From Thetidibacter halocola (GTDB lineage: Bacteria; Pseudomonadota; Alphaproteobacteria; Rhodobacterales; Rhodobacteraceae): a DNA stretch of 64,000 bases. Positions 51,095 to 61,679 of the stretch are shown in pieces. Location of the stretch: assembly GCF_018224955.1 (NCBI RefSeq), contig NZ_JAGTUU010000004.1, positions 310,001 to 374,000 on the forward strand, in the 5' to 3' direction. Made by a program: the position numbers and the translations under genes. Below the pieces are notes generated by a model. It ran no database searches, was not told the DNA's origin, and saw nothing but the letters and a program-made list of their open reading frames with translations. Positions within the stretch are counted from its first letter, which is position 1. Every line of letters begins with the position of its first letter.

Positions 51095-51380
51095 GTCCAC
51101 CCTTCCGATATGCTGCCCCCGTGGCGCACCGGTCTCCCGGGCGCCCGAGGGCGTTTTACAGCCTTGTGTGACCCAAGGCACAAATATCGCGGCGGATGTA
51201 GCAGAGCCTTCCCCACCTCGCAACATGGTAACGGGATATAAGGGATTCCACGATATTTCGTGTTTTCAGTCGGTTAGGCGAAGTTATCGCAAACTGCGAC
51301 CTTTCGTGCCGCCGCAATGCGGCAAAAAATGTGGACCCGGCGCCGGTTTCGCGCGCAGAATCCCGCGAAACCGCTTCGGA
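51095..51380. other. Intergenic region upstream of the atp operon
   Basis: A 286-bp gap that should hold the atpHAGDC promoter on the minus strand. It is locally AT-richer near 51225-51300 (a possible promoter core), but I could not fix a -35/-10 pair. I see no RNA gene or small coding sequence in it. Confidence 0.5.
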
Positions 51381-52127
51381 TCAGACCGGTTTCGGCGCCT
51401 TGCCGGGGCTCAGAACCTCCAGCGGATTGGGGATGCGCACCGCCTGCCCGACGCCGCGGCGCGTCGGCGGATGCTTCTTCGACGCCAGCACCAGCATCAC
51501 GCCCCCCGCCATGATCGCCGGGATCGCGCGCCCCGTGCCTTCCCACAGCTGCGCCGTCCGCATCCAGAAACGGCGGGTCGACGGCGGCTGATACAGCACC
51601 GACAGATGCGCCTCGGGGACGAAATCGTGGCGTTTCAGCTGCGTCTCGAGTTGGCCCAGCGAATAGGGTCGACCATAACCGAAAGGCGTGCGGTCGGAGC
51701 GCGCCCATAGCCCCGAACGGTTGGGCAGCACGAACAGCGCCTCGCCGCCCGGCCCCAGAACGCGGTAACACTCGTCCAGCAGTTCCGAGGCCCGCTCGGA
51801 CGTCTCGAGCCCGTGCATCAGCACCAGCCGGTCAACGTGACCCGTTTCCAGCGGCCAGGACGTTTCCTCGCACAGGACGGACACATTGGGCAGCCCGCCA
51901 CCCGGCCAGGCCATCACGCCCTGGGGCGCGGGCATCAGCGCGATCACCCGGCGCGACTCCTTCAGGAAGGGCCGCAGAAGCGGCACGGCGAAACCGTAGC
52001 CCGCCACCGTTCGGCCCTGTGTCTCGGGCCAGAAGCGCACGACCTCGTCACGGATGATCTTCTGTGCGGCGCGGCCCAGCGCGCTGCGGTAGTAGAAATC
52101 GCGCAGGGTCTGCACGTCCAGATGCAT
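51381..52127 (-). CDS. Class I SAM-dependent methyltransferase
   Basis: A 248-residue cytosolic methyltransferase related to those beside gloB in other Rhodobacterales. The AdoMet-binding strand-loop region reads [15 protein letters not shown], followed by [47 protein letters not shown] (by position) and a helical end. The canonical Gly loop is degenerate, which is common in this family. The substrate is unknown. It is divergent from gloB across 62 bp. Confidence 0.85.
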   Translation of the reverse strand: MHLDVQTLRDFYYRSALGRAAQKIIRDEVVRFWPETQGRTVAGYGFAVPLLRPFLKESRRVIALMPAPQGVMAWPGGGLPNVSVLCEETSWPLETGHVDRLVLMHGLETSERASELLDECYRVLGPGGEALFVLPNRSGLWARSDRTPFGYGRPYSLGQLETQLKRHDFVPEAHLSVLYQPPSTRRFWMRTAQLWEGTGRAIPAIMAGGVMLVLASKKHPPTRRGVGQAVRIPNPLEVLSPGKAPKPV

Positions 52128-52189
52128 TGCGGCCCCCGCCCCAAGGTGTTTGACTGGTGGCAGTCTGACAAAGCCCGGAAGGAAAGGCC

Positions 52190-52951
52190 ATGCCCCTCGA
52201 CATCGTGACGATCCCCTGCCTCTCCGACAACTACGCCTACCTCGTCCAGGGGCCAGACGGTGTTTGCCTGGTCGACGCGCCCGAGGCCGGCCCGATCGTC
52301 GATGCGCTGACCGCGCGGGGCTGGACGCTCGACACGATCCTGATCACGCACCACCACCACGACCACGTCGGCGGCGTCGAGGAATTGCGCGCGCGCTATG
52401 GCTGCAAGGTCATGGGCCCCAAGGCCGAAGAGGCCAAGCTGCCGCCGCTGGACATGGCGCTGGAGGAGGGCATGAACGGCGGCGAGGGCGATGCGTATAC
52501 CGTGCCGCTGATGGTTCCGGGCCACACGCTGGGCCACATGGCCTTCCATTTCCCGAAGGCCAGGGCGGTCTTTACCGCGGACAGCCTGATGGCCTGCGGC
52601 TGCGGCCGCGTGTTCGAAGGCACGCCCGAGATGATGTGGCAGAGCCTGTCGAAACTGGCAGCCCTGCCGCCCGAGACCATGGTGTATTCCGGGCACGAAT
52701 ACACAACATCGAACATCCGTTTCGCATTGACCATTGAAGCCGGGAACGAAGCGCTTAAATTTCGTGCAGAGGCTGTGGCGCAAGCGCGCGGCCGGGGCGA
52801 ACCCACCGCTCAGGTGCCCCTGTCGCTGGAACTGGAAACAAACCCTTTCCTGCGTGCGTCGAACCCGCTGGTAAAGGCCGCGCTGGGGATGAAAACCGCC
52901 AGTGACGCCAAGGTTTTCGCAGAGATCCGCAGCCGCAAGGACCGGTTCTGA
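52190..52951 (+). CDS. gloB: Hydroxyacylglutathione hydrolase (glyoxalase II)
   Basis: Hydrolyses S-D-lactoylglutathione to D-lactate and glutathione in methylglyoxal detoxification. The dinuclear zinc motif [44 protein letters not shown] and the C-terminal [15 protein letters not shown] are all seen. 253 residues. AGGAAAGGCC precedes the ATG. It is divergent from the methyltransferase. Confidence 0.97.
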   Translation: MPLDIVTIPCLSDNYAYLVQGPDGVCLVDAPEAGPIVDALTARGWTLDTILITHHHHDHVGGVEELRARYGCKVMGPKAEEAKLPPLDMALEEGMNGGEGDAYTVPLMVPGHTLGHMAFHFPKARAVFTADSLMACGCGRVFEGTPEMMWQSLSKLAALPPETMVYSGHEYTTSNIRFALTIEAGNEALKFRAEAVAQARGRGEPTAQVPLSLELETNPFLRASNPLVKAALGMKTASDAKVFAEIRSRKDRF

Positions 52952-53101
52952 CCAGACGCACGGCAAATGACCGGTCCGCCATGATTTGTGATACAGTCAA
53001 GAAAAGAAAAAACTTGAAGACAGGGGCCAATCGACCAAACTTTAACCTAGAGAGGCAATGCTGATCCACACGGACCCAGCGCAGACAAGAGGAGCACAAT
53101 C

Positions 53102-55432
53102 GTGCCTTCATTCTCGACGACCCTAGAGCAGGCAATCCATTCGGCGCTGGCGCTGGCCAATTCGCGCAGCCACGAATTTGCGACGCTCGAGCACCTGTTG
53201 CTCGCGCTGATCGACGAACCCGACGCGGCCCGCGTGATGAAAGCTTGCTCTGTCGATACCGAAGAGCTGCGCACCACCCTGGTCGAATTCGTCGACGAGG
53301 ACCTGGCCAACCTCGTGACCGACATCGAAGGGTCCGAGGCGGTGCCGACCGCCGCTTTCCAGCGCGTGATCCAGCGCGCCGCAATCCATGTCCAGTCCTC
53401 CGGCCGGACGGAAGTGACGGGCGCCAACGTGCTGGTCGCCATCTTCGCCGAGCGCGAGAGCAACGCGGCCTACTTCCTCCAGGAACAGGACATGACCCGG
53501 TATGACGCGGTGAACTTCATCGCGCATGGCGTGGCCAAGAACCCGGCCTATGGCGAAAGCCGCCCGGTGCAGGGCGCGACCGAGGCCGAGGAGGAAAGCC
53601 AGCAGGCCGAAGCGGCACAGGGCGGGTCCGACAAGGAATCCGCATTGGGCAAGTATTGCGTCGACCTGAACGCCAAATCGCGCAAGGGCGACATTGACCC
53701 GCTGATCGGCCGCGAACACGAGGTCGAGCGTTGCATCCAGGTGCTGTGCCGCCGGCGCAAGAACAACCCGCTGCTGGTCGGCGATCCCGGCGTCGGCAAG
53801 ACCGCCATCGCCGAGGGACTGGCGCGAAAGATCGTCTCGGGCGAGGTGCCCGAGGTGCTGGCCAAGGCCACGATCTACAGCCTCGACATGGGCGCGCTGC
53901 TGGCCGGCACCCGCTATCGCGGCGATTTCGAGGAGCGGCTGAAGGCCGTGGTGCAGGAACTCGAGGAGCATCCCGACGCGGTGCTCTTCATCGACGAGAT
54001 CCACACCGTGATCGGCGCCGGCGCGACCTCGGGTGGGGCGATGGACGCCTCGAACCTGCTCAAGCCCGCACTTCAGGGCGGCAAGCTGCGCACCATGGGC
54101 TCGACCACCTACAAGGAGTTCCGCCAGCACTTCGAAAAGGATCGCGCGCTGTCGCGCCGGTTCCAGAAGATCGACGTGAACGAGCCCTCGGTCGAGGACA
54201 CGATCAAGATCCTGAAGGGGCTGAAGCCCTATTTCGAGGATCACCACTCCGTCAAGTATACCGGCGACGCGATCAAGTCGGCGGTTGAGCTGTCGGCGCG
54301 CTACATCAACGATCGCAAGCTGCCAGACAAGGCAATCGACGTGATCGACGAGGCAGGGGCGGCCCAGCACCTGCTGGCCGCAAGCAAGCGGCGCAAGTCC
54401 ATCGGCCAGAAGGAGATCGAGGCCGTCGTGGCAAAGATCGCCCGCATCCCGCCGAAGAACGTCTCCAAGGATGATGCCGAGTTGCTGAAAGACCTGGAGA
54501 ACACGCTCAAGCGCGTGGTCTTCGGCCAGGATGCCGCGATCGAGGCACTGTCGAGCGCAATCAAGCTGGCCCGTGCCGGCCTGCGTGAGCCCGAAAAGCC
54601 CATCGGCAACTACCTGTTCGCCGGCCCGACCGGCGTGGGCAAGACCGAGGTGGCCAAGCAATTGGCGACGTCGCTGGGTGTCGAACTGCTGCGCTTCGAC
54701 ATGTCGGAATACATGGAGAAGCACGCGGTTTCCCGCCTGATCGGCGCGCCTCCGGGCTATGTCGGTTTCGACCAGGGCGGGCAGCTGACCGATGGCGTCG
54801 ACCAGCATCCGCATTGCGTTCTGCTGCTGGACGAGATCGAGAAGGCGCACCCGGATGTCTACAACATCCTGCTTCAGGTGATGGACCACGGCACGTTGAC
54901 CGACCACAACGGTCGGACGGTGGATTTCCGCAACGTGATCCTCATCATGACCTCGAACGCGGGCGCTGCCGAACAGGCCAAGGCCGCGATCGGGTTCGGC
55001 CGCGACCGCCGCGAGGGCGAGGATACCGCCGCGATCGAGCGGACCTTCACGCCGGAATTCCGCAACCGTCTGGACGCGGTCATCAGCTTTGCGCCGCTGC
55101 CCAAGTCGGTGATCCTGCAAGTGGTCGAAAAGTTCGTGCTGCAACTCGAGGCTCAGCTGATGGATCGCAACGTGACCATCGAACTGACCAAGCCTGCCGC
55201 CGAGTGGCTGGGCGACAAGGGCTATGACGACAAGATGGGCGCGCGCCCGCTGGGCCGCGTGATCCAGGAACACATCAAGAAGCCGCTGGCCGAGGAACTG
55301 CTGTTCGGCAAGCTGGCGAAGGGTGGCGTCGTCAAGGTCGGGGTCAAGGATGGCCAGATCGAGCTGAAGATCGACGGCCCGGACAAGCCGCGCCTCGGTT
55401 CGAAAAAGCCACCGCTGCTGACGGCGGAATGA
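53102..55432 (+). CDS. clpA: ATP-dependent Clp protease ATP-binding subunit ClpA
   Basis: AAA+ unfoldase that feeds ClpP and accepts ClpS adaptor cargo. The 776-residue protein has an N-domain ([31 protein letters not shown]), an acidic linker, D1 Walker [16 protein letters not shown]2 Walker [16 protein letters not shown], Walker B motifs VLFIDEIHT and [14 protein letters not shown] is the start codon, behind GAGGAGCACAATC. clpS is not adjacent, unlike in many proteobacteria. The next gene overlaps its stop by 4 bp. Confidence 0.97.
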   Translation: MPSFSTTLEQAIHSALALANSRSHEFATLEHLLLALIDEPDAARVMKACSVDTEELRTTLVEFVDEDLANLVTDIEGSEAVPTAAFQRVIQRAAIHVQSSGRTEVTGANVLVAIFAERESNAAYFLQEQDMTRYDAVNFIAHGVAKNPAYGESRPVQGATEAEEESQQAEAAQGGSDKESALGKYCVDLNAKSRKGDIDPLIGREHEVERCIQVLCRRRKNNPLLVGDPGVGKTAIAEGLARKIVSGEVPEVLAKATIYSLDMGALLAGTRYRGDFEERLKAVVQELEEHPDAVLFIDEIHTVIGAGATSGGAMDASNLLKPALQGGKLRTMGSTTYKEFRQHFEKDRALSRRFQKIDVNEPSVEDTIKILKGLKPYFEDHHSVKYTGDAIKSAVELSARYINDRKLPDKAIDVIDEAGAAQHLLAASKRRKSIGQKEIEAVVAKIARIPPKNVSKDDAELLKDLENTLKRVVFGQDAAIEALSSAIKLARAGLREPEKPIGNYLFAGPTGVGKTEVAKQLATSLGVELLRFDMSEYMEKHAVSRLIGAPPGYVGFDQGGQLTDGVDQHPHCVLLLDEIEKAHPDVYNILLQVMDHGTLTDHNGRTVDFRNVILIMTSNAGAAEQAKAAIGFGRDRREGEDTAAIERTFTPEFRNRLDAVISFAPLPKSVILQVVEKFVLQLEAQLMDRNVTIELTKPAAEWLGDKGYDDKMGARPLGRVIQEHIKKPLAEELLFGKLAKGGVVKVGVKDGQIELKIDGPDKPRLGSKKPPLLTAE

Positions 55433-56385
55433 GGGCTGCGCTCCTCATCACGGTTCTCTCCGCCGCGGGATCCCTCGCGGCGGAGCCGTTTCTGAGCCTG
55501 CCCATCGACTGTGTTCCCGGCACGACCTGCTTCATCGAGGATTACGTCGATGCCGATCCCGGGCCGGGGCAATCGGACTACATGTGCGGTGCGAAATCCC
55601 GCGACGACCATCGCGGCACCGACATCGCCCTGCCCGATTTTGCCGCGATGGAGGCAGGCGTGAACGTGCTGGCCGCCGCCTCCGGCGTGGTCGAGGCGAC
55701 CCGCGACGGCATGACCGACCGGATCCTGACACCCGAAAACGCGTCCTCGGTCGAGGGGCGGGAATGCGGCAACGCGGTGCGGATCGGGCATGAAAACGGG
55801 TTGAAGACACTGTATTGCCACATGGCGCAGGGATCGATCGGCGTGCACTCGGGCGACCGGGTGCAGGCCGGTCAGCCCATCGGGCGCGTTGGCCTGTCGG
55901 GACAGACGACCTATCCCCATGTCCATATCAGCGTGCTGAATGCCGACGGGTCCGAGGTCGATCCCTTCGCACCGGGTGCCGCGCGCTGCGGCGAGGCGCA
56001 GGAGACGCTCTGGCTCGATCCGATCCCCTATGACCGCAGCGGCCTGTTCACCGCCGGTTTCAGCGACGGCGTGCCCGGCTTCGACGCGGTGCGCAGCGGC
56101 GATGCCCGCCGCGCCAAGATCGGGCGGGACGCACCCCTGGTGCTGTATGGCTACGCCTTTCACGCCGAAACCGGCGACCGGATGCTGATGCGGGTCGAGG
56201 GGCCGGGCGGCGCCCTGTTCGATCACGAGGAAACCATCGACGAGGGCAAGGCGCAGTTGTTCCGCGCCTTTGGCCGCCGCGCGCCAGAGGGCGGATGGCC
56301 CCCCGGTGCCTATCGCGGCTTCGTCACCGTCCTACGCGGCGACCGGCTGATCGCGGCGCGCCACGCCGATGTCACGGTGCCCTGA
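55429..56385 (+). CDS. M23 family metallopeptidase (secreted)
   Basis: A 318-residue secreted protein with signal peptide [18 protein letters not shown]. The M23 zinc site has both parts: HRGTDIALP (His and Asp) and YPHVHISVL (His-x-His). An extra C-terminal domain of about 130 residues is not typical of lysostaphin-like enzymes. It would cut peptidoglycan cross-links. Its ATG overlaps the clpA stop by 4 bp, so a periplasmic cell-wall hydrolase is coupled to a cytosolic unfoldase, which is unusual. Confidence 0.92.
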   Translation: MRAALLITVLSAAGSLAAEPFLSLPIDCVPGTTCFIEDYVDADPGPGQSDYMCGAKSRDDHRGTDIALPDFAAMEAGVNVLAAASGVVEATRDGMTDRILTPENASSVEGRECGNAVRIGHENGLKTLYCHMAQGSIGVHSGDRVQAGQPIGRVGLSGQTTYPHVHISVLNADGSEVDPFAPGAARCGEAQETLWLDPIPYDRSGLFTAGFSDGVPGFDAVRSGDARRAKIGRDAPLVLYGYAFHAETGDRMLMRVEGPGGALFDHEETIDEGKAQLFRAFGRRAPEGGWPPGAYRGFVTVLRGDRLIAARHADVTVP

Positions 56386-56445
56386 CCTGCGACTTGCCCG
56401 CGCCGCGGGCTTCGGCCACTCTGCGCCGGAAGAAGGCGAGCAACC

Positions 56446-57726
56446 ATGCAGGACAGACCCCGCAACCCCTGGGCCCGCGCCAGCGGCACGGTCGAAACCG
56501 CCCCGGCGGACGAGCCCGTCAAGCCAGCCGACCCGTCCGCGCCTGCCCAGGACACGCTGCAAGGCGCTTTTGTCGGGCGTGGGCGGCCGCTGTTCTGGCT
56601 CGCGCTACGCACTGGCGGGCTCACGGTGCTGACTCTCGGCTTCTACCGCTTCTGGATGAAGACGCGCCTGCGCCGCTGGTATTGGTCGTCGATCCGCATC
56701 GGCGGCGTGCCGCTGGAATATGTCGGCGATCCGCTGGAAAAGCTGCTGGGCTTTCTCTTTGCGGTGGTCATCCTCGCCTTTTACATCGGCGTGGTGAACC
56801 TGCTGCTGATGTTCGCCAGCTTCGCGCTGCTGCAAGGCAATGTCGCCGCCTACCTGCTGTCCTTCGTGGGTGTGATCCCGCTGTGGTTCTACGCCCAGTA
56901 CCGCGCCCGCCGATACGTGCTGGCCCGCACCCGCTGGCGCGGGCTGCGCTTCGGGCTGGAGCCGGGGGCCTGGGGCTATGCCGCGCGCGCACTGGGGCAC
57001 TGGCTGCTGACCCTGCTCAGCCTTGGCCTGCTCTGGCCGCGAATGACCTTCAAGCTGGAGCAATACCGCACCGACCGGACCTTTTTCGGCGACCGGCGGC
57101 TGCACCAGGGCGGAGGCTGGACGATGCTGTTTCCGGCGCTGAAATGGATCGCGCTTGCGCTGCTGCTGGGCCTGGTCGCGACAGGCGCGCTTGGCTCGGG
57201 CGCGGGCGGTCTGTCGTTCCTGCTGTTCCTGCTGGCCGGCATCCTGATGCTCTACGGGCTGGCCTATTACCGGGTCGAAACCCTGGTCCGCCTGACCGCG
57301 ACCAAGACGTTGGACGGCGTGGGCCTGCGCTTGGCGGCCAGCCCGCGCAAGGTGCTGCGCATTCACCTGGTCGGCTACCTGCTGTCGGGCCTCGGCATCG
57401 CGCTGCCGGCTTCGGTGCTGGGCGCGCTGTTCGTCTTCGTCCAGTCGGCCGAGACGCTGGCCGACATGGGGCTCGACAGCCTGCCTTGGGCCGGGCTGGA
57501 CCGCTGGGTTCTGGTGCTGCTGGGGGTGGCGCTGTATTTCTCGATCTTCCTGATCTGGTCGGCGCTGACCCACGCCCTGATCACCATGCCGCTGACGCGC
57601 CATTATGCCCAGGGCCTGCAACTGACCGGCTCCGGCGGGCTTGCCGCGATCCGCCAGCGCCCCCGCGACGAGCATATCGAGGCCGAAGGCTTTGCCGAGG
57701 CGCTGGACGTGGGAGCCTCGTTGTGA
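56446..57726 (+). CDS. DUF898 (YjgN-like) membrane protein
   Basis: A 426-residue inner-membrane protein with about ten helices. The DUF898 hallmarks are the cytosolic N-terminal segment GLTVLTLGFYRFWMKTRLRRWYW and the repeated TLLSLGLLWPRMTFKLEQYR. Function unknown. Its stop overlaps the next start (GTGA), and M48 peptidases commonly sit beside DUF898 genes in proteobacteria, suggesting a membrane-protein quality-control pair; this is inferred from context. Confidence 0.9.
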   Translation: MQDRPRNPWARASGTVETAPADEPVKPADPSAPAQDTLQGAFVGRGRPLFWLALRTGGLTVLTLGFYRFWMKTRLRRWYWSSIRIGGVPLEYVGDPLEKLLGFLFAVVILAFYIGVVNLLLMFASFALLQGNVAAYLLSFVGVIPLWFYAQYRARRYVLARTRWRGLRFGLEPGAWGYAARALGHWLLTLLSLGLLWPRMTFKLEQYRTDRTFFGDRRLHQGGGWTMLFPALKWIALALLLGLVATGALGSGAGGLSFLLFLLAGILMLYGLAYYRVETLVRLTATKTLDGVGLRLAASPRKVLRIHLVGYLLSGLGIALPASVLGALFVFVQSAETLADMGLDSLPWAGLDRWVLVLLGVALYFSIFLIWSALTHALITMPLTRHYAQGLQLTGSGGLAAIRQRPRDEHIEAEGFAEALDVGASL

Positions 57727-58802
57727 CCGGGTTCGAGACAAGGGCCATCCATTTCGACGGGCAAAGCGCCGAGCCGCGCGACATCCGGCTTCAGCTCGAC
57801 CCGGCGCGGCGCAGCCTGACCGGGCCGGGTGTGAACTGGCCATTGGACGAGGTCCGCGAAGTGCCCGACCAGGGCGGCGCGGACCTGCTGATCCTGCGGC
57901 GCGCGGACGACGCGGTGCAACGGCTGATCCTGCCCGACCGGTCGCTGGCCGCGCAGCTGCCAAGGCGCACCGCACCGGTGCCCGCCGTGCAACGTCGCCA
58001 GATCTGGATCTGGGCGGCGGCAGCGGTGGCCTCGGTCGCGCTGATCGTCTTCGTTCTGGTGCCGAAGATGGCCGACCAGCTGGCGGTGTTCATCCCGCCC
58101 GAAGGCGAGCGCGCGCTCGGCGAGGTCACTTTGTCCCAGATCCGTAGCGCGCTGGACGAAAGCGGAACGCAGTCGGTAGGCTTTTGCACCGCGCCCGCGG
58201 GCCTGGCCGCGCTGCAAAGGATGGAGGCCCGGCTGGCCGCCGCGATGCCCGAGGGCCAGCCCCTGTCCGTGCACGTGCTGGACCACAAGATGGTCAACGC
58301 CTTCGCGCTGCCCGGCGGCTATGTCGTGTTCTTTCGTGGCCTGATCGACGAGGCCGGTAGCCCCGAGGAGGTCGCCGCCGTCTTCGCCCACGAGATCGGC
58401 CATGTGGTCAGCCGCGATCCCACCCGGCACGCACTGCGCTCGGCCGGGTCAATCGGGGTGCTGGGGCTGGTCTTTGGCGATTTCGCCGGTGGCGCCCTGG
58501 TGCTGTTCCTCGCCGAGCGGTTGATCGACGCGCAATACAGCCAGTCGGCCGAGGCCGCCGCCGATGCCTTTGCCGCCGACCTGCTGCTGGCGGCGGGCCT
58601 ACCGCCGGATGCGCTGGCCGAGATGTTCGAGCGGTTCCGCAGGCTGGGCGGCGACGACGAAGGCATCATGGCGCATTTCATGGCCCATCCCCGGCTGGGC
58701 GACCGCATCGCTGCGGCGCGCACCGCCACGCCACCGGACTTTGCCGCGACACCGCTGCTGAACGATGACGAATGGCGGGCGTTGAAGGCGATCTGCGGCT
58801 GA
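57723..58802 (+). CDS. M48 family metalloprotease
   Basis: A 359-residue membrane-bound zinc peptidase. An N-terminal beta-rich domain (about 1-95) precedes one membrane helix (IWIWAAAAVASVALIVFVLVP, by position) and a periplasm-facing peptidase domain with HEIGHV (zinc HExxH) and the third ligand Glu in SQSAEAAADAFAADLL. It resembles BepA/YfgC-type or YcaL-type enzymes. GTG 57723 is the start codon, overlapping the DUF898 stop. The operon likely controls outer-membrane or envelope protein quality. Confidence 0.9.
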   Translation: MTGFETRAIHFDGQSAEPRDIRLQLDPARRSLTGPGVNWPLDEVREVPDQGGADLLILRRADDAVQRLILPDRSLAAQLPRRTAPVPAVQRRQIWIWAAAAVASVALIVFVLVPKMADQLAVFIPPEGERALGEVTLSQIRSALDESGTQSVGFCTAPAGLAALQRMEARLAAAMPEGQPLSVHVLDHKMVNAFALPGGYVVFFRGLIDEAGSPEEVAAVFAHEIGHVVSRDPTRHALRSAGSIGVLGLVFGDFAGGALVLFLAERLIDAQYSQSAEAAADAFAADLLLAAGLPPDALAEMFERFRRLGGDDEGIMAHFMAHPRLGDRIAAARTATPPDFAATPLLNDDEWRALKAICG

Positions 58803-58944
58803 TTCCATGCCGCAGCGCGGAAAACGCGGCGTCGGATGGCGCCAACGTGACGTTTTTTCACTGTTTCGCCCGGGACGCCCGCGCTATCACCTGCCGGGAA
58901 AGGCGCGGGACCGCCCCGCGCGCATCTGAAGGGAAGGAACGCCG

Positions 58945-59703
58945 ATGAAGGTTTTGGTGCCTGTCAAACGCGTGATCGATTACAACGTGAAGGTTCGCGT
59001 GAAGGCGGACGGAAGCGGTGTCGATCTCGCCAACGTCAAGATGTCGATGAACCCGTTCGACGAAATCGCCGTCGAGGAGGCGATCCGCCTGAAGGAAGCC
59101 GGCAAGGCGGATGAAGTCATCGCCGTCTCGATCGGCGTCAAGCAAGCGCAGGAAACCCTGCGCACCGCGCTGGCGATGGGCGCCGACCGCGCCATCCTGA
59201 TCGTCGCCGCCGACGACGTGCACCAGGACATCGAACCGCTGGCCGTGGCCAAGATTCTTGCCAAGGTCGTCGCAGACGAGCAGCCGGGTCTCGTGCTCTG
59301 CGGCAAGCAGGCGATCGACAACGACATGAACGCCACCGGCCAGATGCTGGCGGCGCTGCTGGGCTGGAGCCAAGCGACGTTCGCCAACAAGGTCGATGTC
59401 GACGGCGACCACGCCGTGGTCACGCGCGAGGTGGATGGCGGCCTTCAGACGGTGAAGGTCAAGATGCCGGCGGTAATCTCTGCCGACCTGCGCCTGAACG
59501 AACCGCGCTATGCCACGTTGCCGAACATCATGAAGGCCAAGAAGAAGCCGCTGGTCGAGCAGACCGCCGCCGACCTCGGCGTCGATGTCGCGCCGCGGCT
59601 GACCGTGGTCAAGACCTCGGAACCGGCGACGCGCGCGGCGGGGATCAAGGTGGGCTCTGTGGACGAGCTGGTGGCGAAACTCAAAGAGAAGGGGGTTGTG
59701 TGA
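58945..59703 (+). CDS. etfB: Electron transfer flavoprotein beta subunit
   Basis: With EtfA it carries electrons from acyl-CoA and other flavin dehydrogenases to ETF:ubiquinone oxidoreductase. 252 residues: [19 protein letters not shown] opening, the AMP-binding [23 protein letters not shown], and the recognition loop [23 protein letters not shown]. Behind AAGGGAAGGA and 142 bp of leader. etfA follows with a 1-bp overlap. Confidence 0.97.
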   Translation: MKVLVPVKRVIDYNVKVRVKADGSGVDLANVKMSMNPFDEIAVEEAIRLKEAGKADEVIAVSIGVKQAQETLRTALAMGADRAILIVAADDVHQDIEPLAVAKILAKVVADEQPGLVLCGKQAIDNDMNATGQMLAALLGWSQATFANKVDVDGDHAVVTREVDGGLQTVKVKMPAVISADLRLNEPRYATLPNIMKAKKKPLVEQTAADLGVDVAPRLTVVKTSEPATRAAGIKVGSVDELVAKLKEKGVV

Positions 59704-60629
59704 TGGCGGTTCTTCTTTTGGCGGAGGTCGCGGGGGGCGCACTGGCGACCGACGCCGTGGCCAAGACCCTGACGGCTGTGGCGCCGCTGGGCGAGGTGCA
59801 TGTGCTGGTCGCCGGCCAAGGTGGCGATGCGGCGGCGGCCGAGGCCGCGACGCTGCAAGGCGTGTCCAAGGTTCTGTTCGCCGGTGATCACGGCTTTTGC
59901 CACATGCTGGCCGAGCCGGTGGCAGAGTTGGTCGTGGGCATGGCGGGCACCTACAGCCACATCGTGGCGCCTGCGACCACCGACGCCAAGAACATCCTGC
60001 CGCGCGTCGCCGCGCTGCTGGACGTGATGGTTCTGACCGACGTGACCGCCGTGGTCGACGCCGACACGTTCGAGCGCCCGATCTACGCCGGCAACGCGAT
60101 CCAGACGGTGAAATCCGGCGACACGGTCAAGGTCCTGTCGGTGCGCACCTCGGCCTTCGAGGCGGCAGGCGCAGGCAATGCCGCCCCGGTCGAGGCGGTC
60201 GGCACCACTGCCTCCACGGGCCTGAGCGAATGGGTCGAGGACAAGGTGGCCGAAAGCGACCGTCCCGAACTGACCTCGGCCAAGATCGTCGTCTCGGGCG
60301 GTCGCGGCGTGGGTTCGGAAGACGATTTCGCGCTGATCGAGAAGCTGGCGGACAAGCTGGGCGCCGCCGTGGGTGCGTCCCGCGCCGCCGTCGACTCGGG
60401 CTTTGCCCCGAACGACTGGCAGGTCGGCCAGACCGGCAAGGTCGTGGCGCCGGACCTGTATATCGCCGTCGGCATCTCGGGCGCGATCCAGCACCTGGCG
60501 GGCATGAAGGACAGCAAGGTCATCGTCGCGATCAACAAGGACGAAGAGGCGCCGATCTTTCAGGTGGCCGATTATGGCCTAGTCGCCGACCTGTTCCAGG
60601 CCGTGCCGGAACTGACCGACAAGCTCTGA
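59703..60629 (+). CDS. etfA: Electron transfer flavoprotein alpha subunit
   Basis: Binds FAD in its C-terminal half: [57 protein letters not shown] and [22 protein letters not shown] (by position) are the family signature. 308 residues. ATG 59703 follows the etfB TGA with a 1-bp overlap (TGATG); GTG 59700 is a less likely start. A strong terminator follows. Confidence 0.97.
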   Translation: MAVLLLAEVAGGALATDAVAKTLTAVAPLGEVHVLVAGQGGDAAAAEAATLQGVSKVLFAGDHGFCHMLAEPVAELVVGMAGTYSHIVAPATTDAKNILPRVAALLDVMVLTDVTAVVDADTFERPIYAGNAIQTVKSGDTVKVLSVRTSAFEAAGAGNAAPVEAVGTTASTGLSEWVEDKVAESDRPELTSAKIVVSGGRGVGSEDDFALIEKLADKLGAAVGASRAAVDSGFAPNDWQVGQTGKVVAPDLYIAVGISGAIQHLAGMKDSKVIVAINKDEEAPIFQVADYGLVADLFQAVPELTDKL

Positions 60630-60652
60630 GCGTCGCGCCATTGCGCGCCATC

Positions 60653-60683
60653 GGGCCCGCCCTGAAAGGGGCGGGCCCTTTTC
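60653..60683 (+). terminator. Rho-independent terminator of etfBA
   Basis: GGGCCCGCCC, a 6-nt loop and GGGCGGGCCC form a perfect 10-bp stem followed by TTTTC, 23 bp after the etfA stop; the end touches the stop of the convergent DUF6473 gene. Confidence 0.92.
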
Positions 60684-61521
60684 ATGCGGCGTCGCGGCGC
60701 AGATGGGGGCGCAGCACAGGCAAGAGCGCCTCTGCCGCCTCATGGTGGGCGCGCGGCCCCAGGAGCAACGCCGCCGCCTCGGCCTCGTTCTCGGCAAAGA
60801 CCATGCCCTGCGTGCCGTCGCATAGAGCCTGGTCGGAACAGGGCACCTCGACCAGGTCGGCGGCATGCGGCCGCACCGCGTCGAGCATGGCCCGGGTGAT
60901 GAACAGCGGGTCGTGCCGCAGGTCGGGAACCTCGTGGTCCGGCGGGGCGTGGTCGGCAAACCACAACAGCACCACGGGCGCCTCGAGAACCATCAGAATG
61001 TGCCGCATCCGCGCCACCCAGGCGGTGCGCAATTCGGCGACGACCTGACCGTAACGCTCCTGAGACAATTGAGCCAGGTGGCCAAGCATGTGGCGAATGA
61101 AGTGGAATTCGGTAAAGTCGACCTCGGGATACAGCTGGCACAGCCGGTCGGACGCCCGCAGGAAGCGGTCGTTGCGCCGGGGATGCACCTGGTAGAAGCG
61201 GTTCGACATGTTCTGCGCGCCGAGGATCTGCAGGATCCGCACCCGAGCCTGCGCCGCGATTCCCAGGACGTCGGCGTCGTTCAGGAACAGATCCAGTCCC
61301 GCATTCGTCAGGCCGAAATTCACACAGCCCGGGGCGACCCGCCCTTGCAGCAGCGCCGGGAACGGCGTCGGGATGAAGCGGCCATAGGTCTCGGTGCCGC
61401 CCAGAAAAGTAATGTAGTCCTGCGTCAGATCCGGCGACGGCCCGCGGAACAGGACGCGCGAACTGCCGTATCGGCAATGCTGGTAATTGAGGCCGTCACC
61501 GGCCCTTCGCTGGAATGCCAT
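60682..61521 (-). CDS. DUF6473 family protein
   Basis: A 279-residue soluble protein with the family opening [24 protein letters not shown], then [21 protein letters not shown] and [21 protein letters not shown] know this as a conserved rhodobacterial family of unknown function; the GGTETYG segment with downstream Asp/His hints at an SGNH-hydrolase-like fold, but this is uncertain. It is convergent with etfBA and divergent from the hydroxyacyl-CoA dehydrogenase. Confidence 0.75.
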   Translation of the reverse strand: MAFQRRAGDGLNYQHCRYGSSRVLFRGPSPDLTQDYITFLGGTETYGRFIPTPFPALLQGRVAPGCVNFGLTNAGLDLFLNDADVLGIAAQARVRILQILGAQNMSNRFYQVHPRRNDRFLRASDRLCQLYPEVDFTEFHFIRHMLGHLAQLSQERYGQVVAELRTAWVARMRHILMVLEAPVVLLWFADHAPPDHEVPDLRHDPLFITRAMLDAVRPHAADLVEVPCSDQALCDGTQGMVFAENEAEAAALLLGPRAHHEAAEALLPVLRPHLRRDAA

Positions 61522-61679
61522 GTCATTCCCCCATTCGTCTCACCCTCGACAAGAATCGGTCCAAATCATTGAGGAACAGCTAAAGCTTCAGTTTGCCGAG
61601 AAGTTTAGCGACCTGCCCTTGCGGCCCGCCCGACGCCGGGCCTATGGTTGCCGCGACGCGGACCAGGGGAAGGCGCAGG

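Noticed and set aside
51330-51360. GC-rich hairpins (GCCGC-AAT-GCGGC) near the methyltransferase end as terminator
   Set aside because: A-rich rather than T-rich flanks on the needed strand make it unlike an intrinsic terminator.
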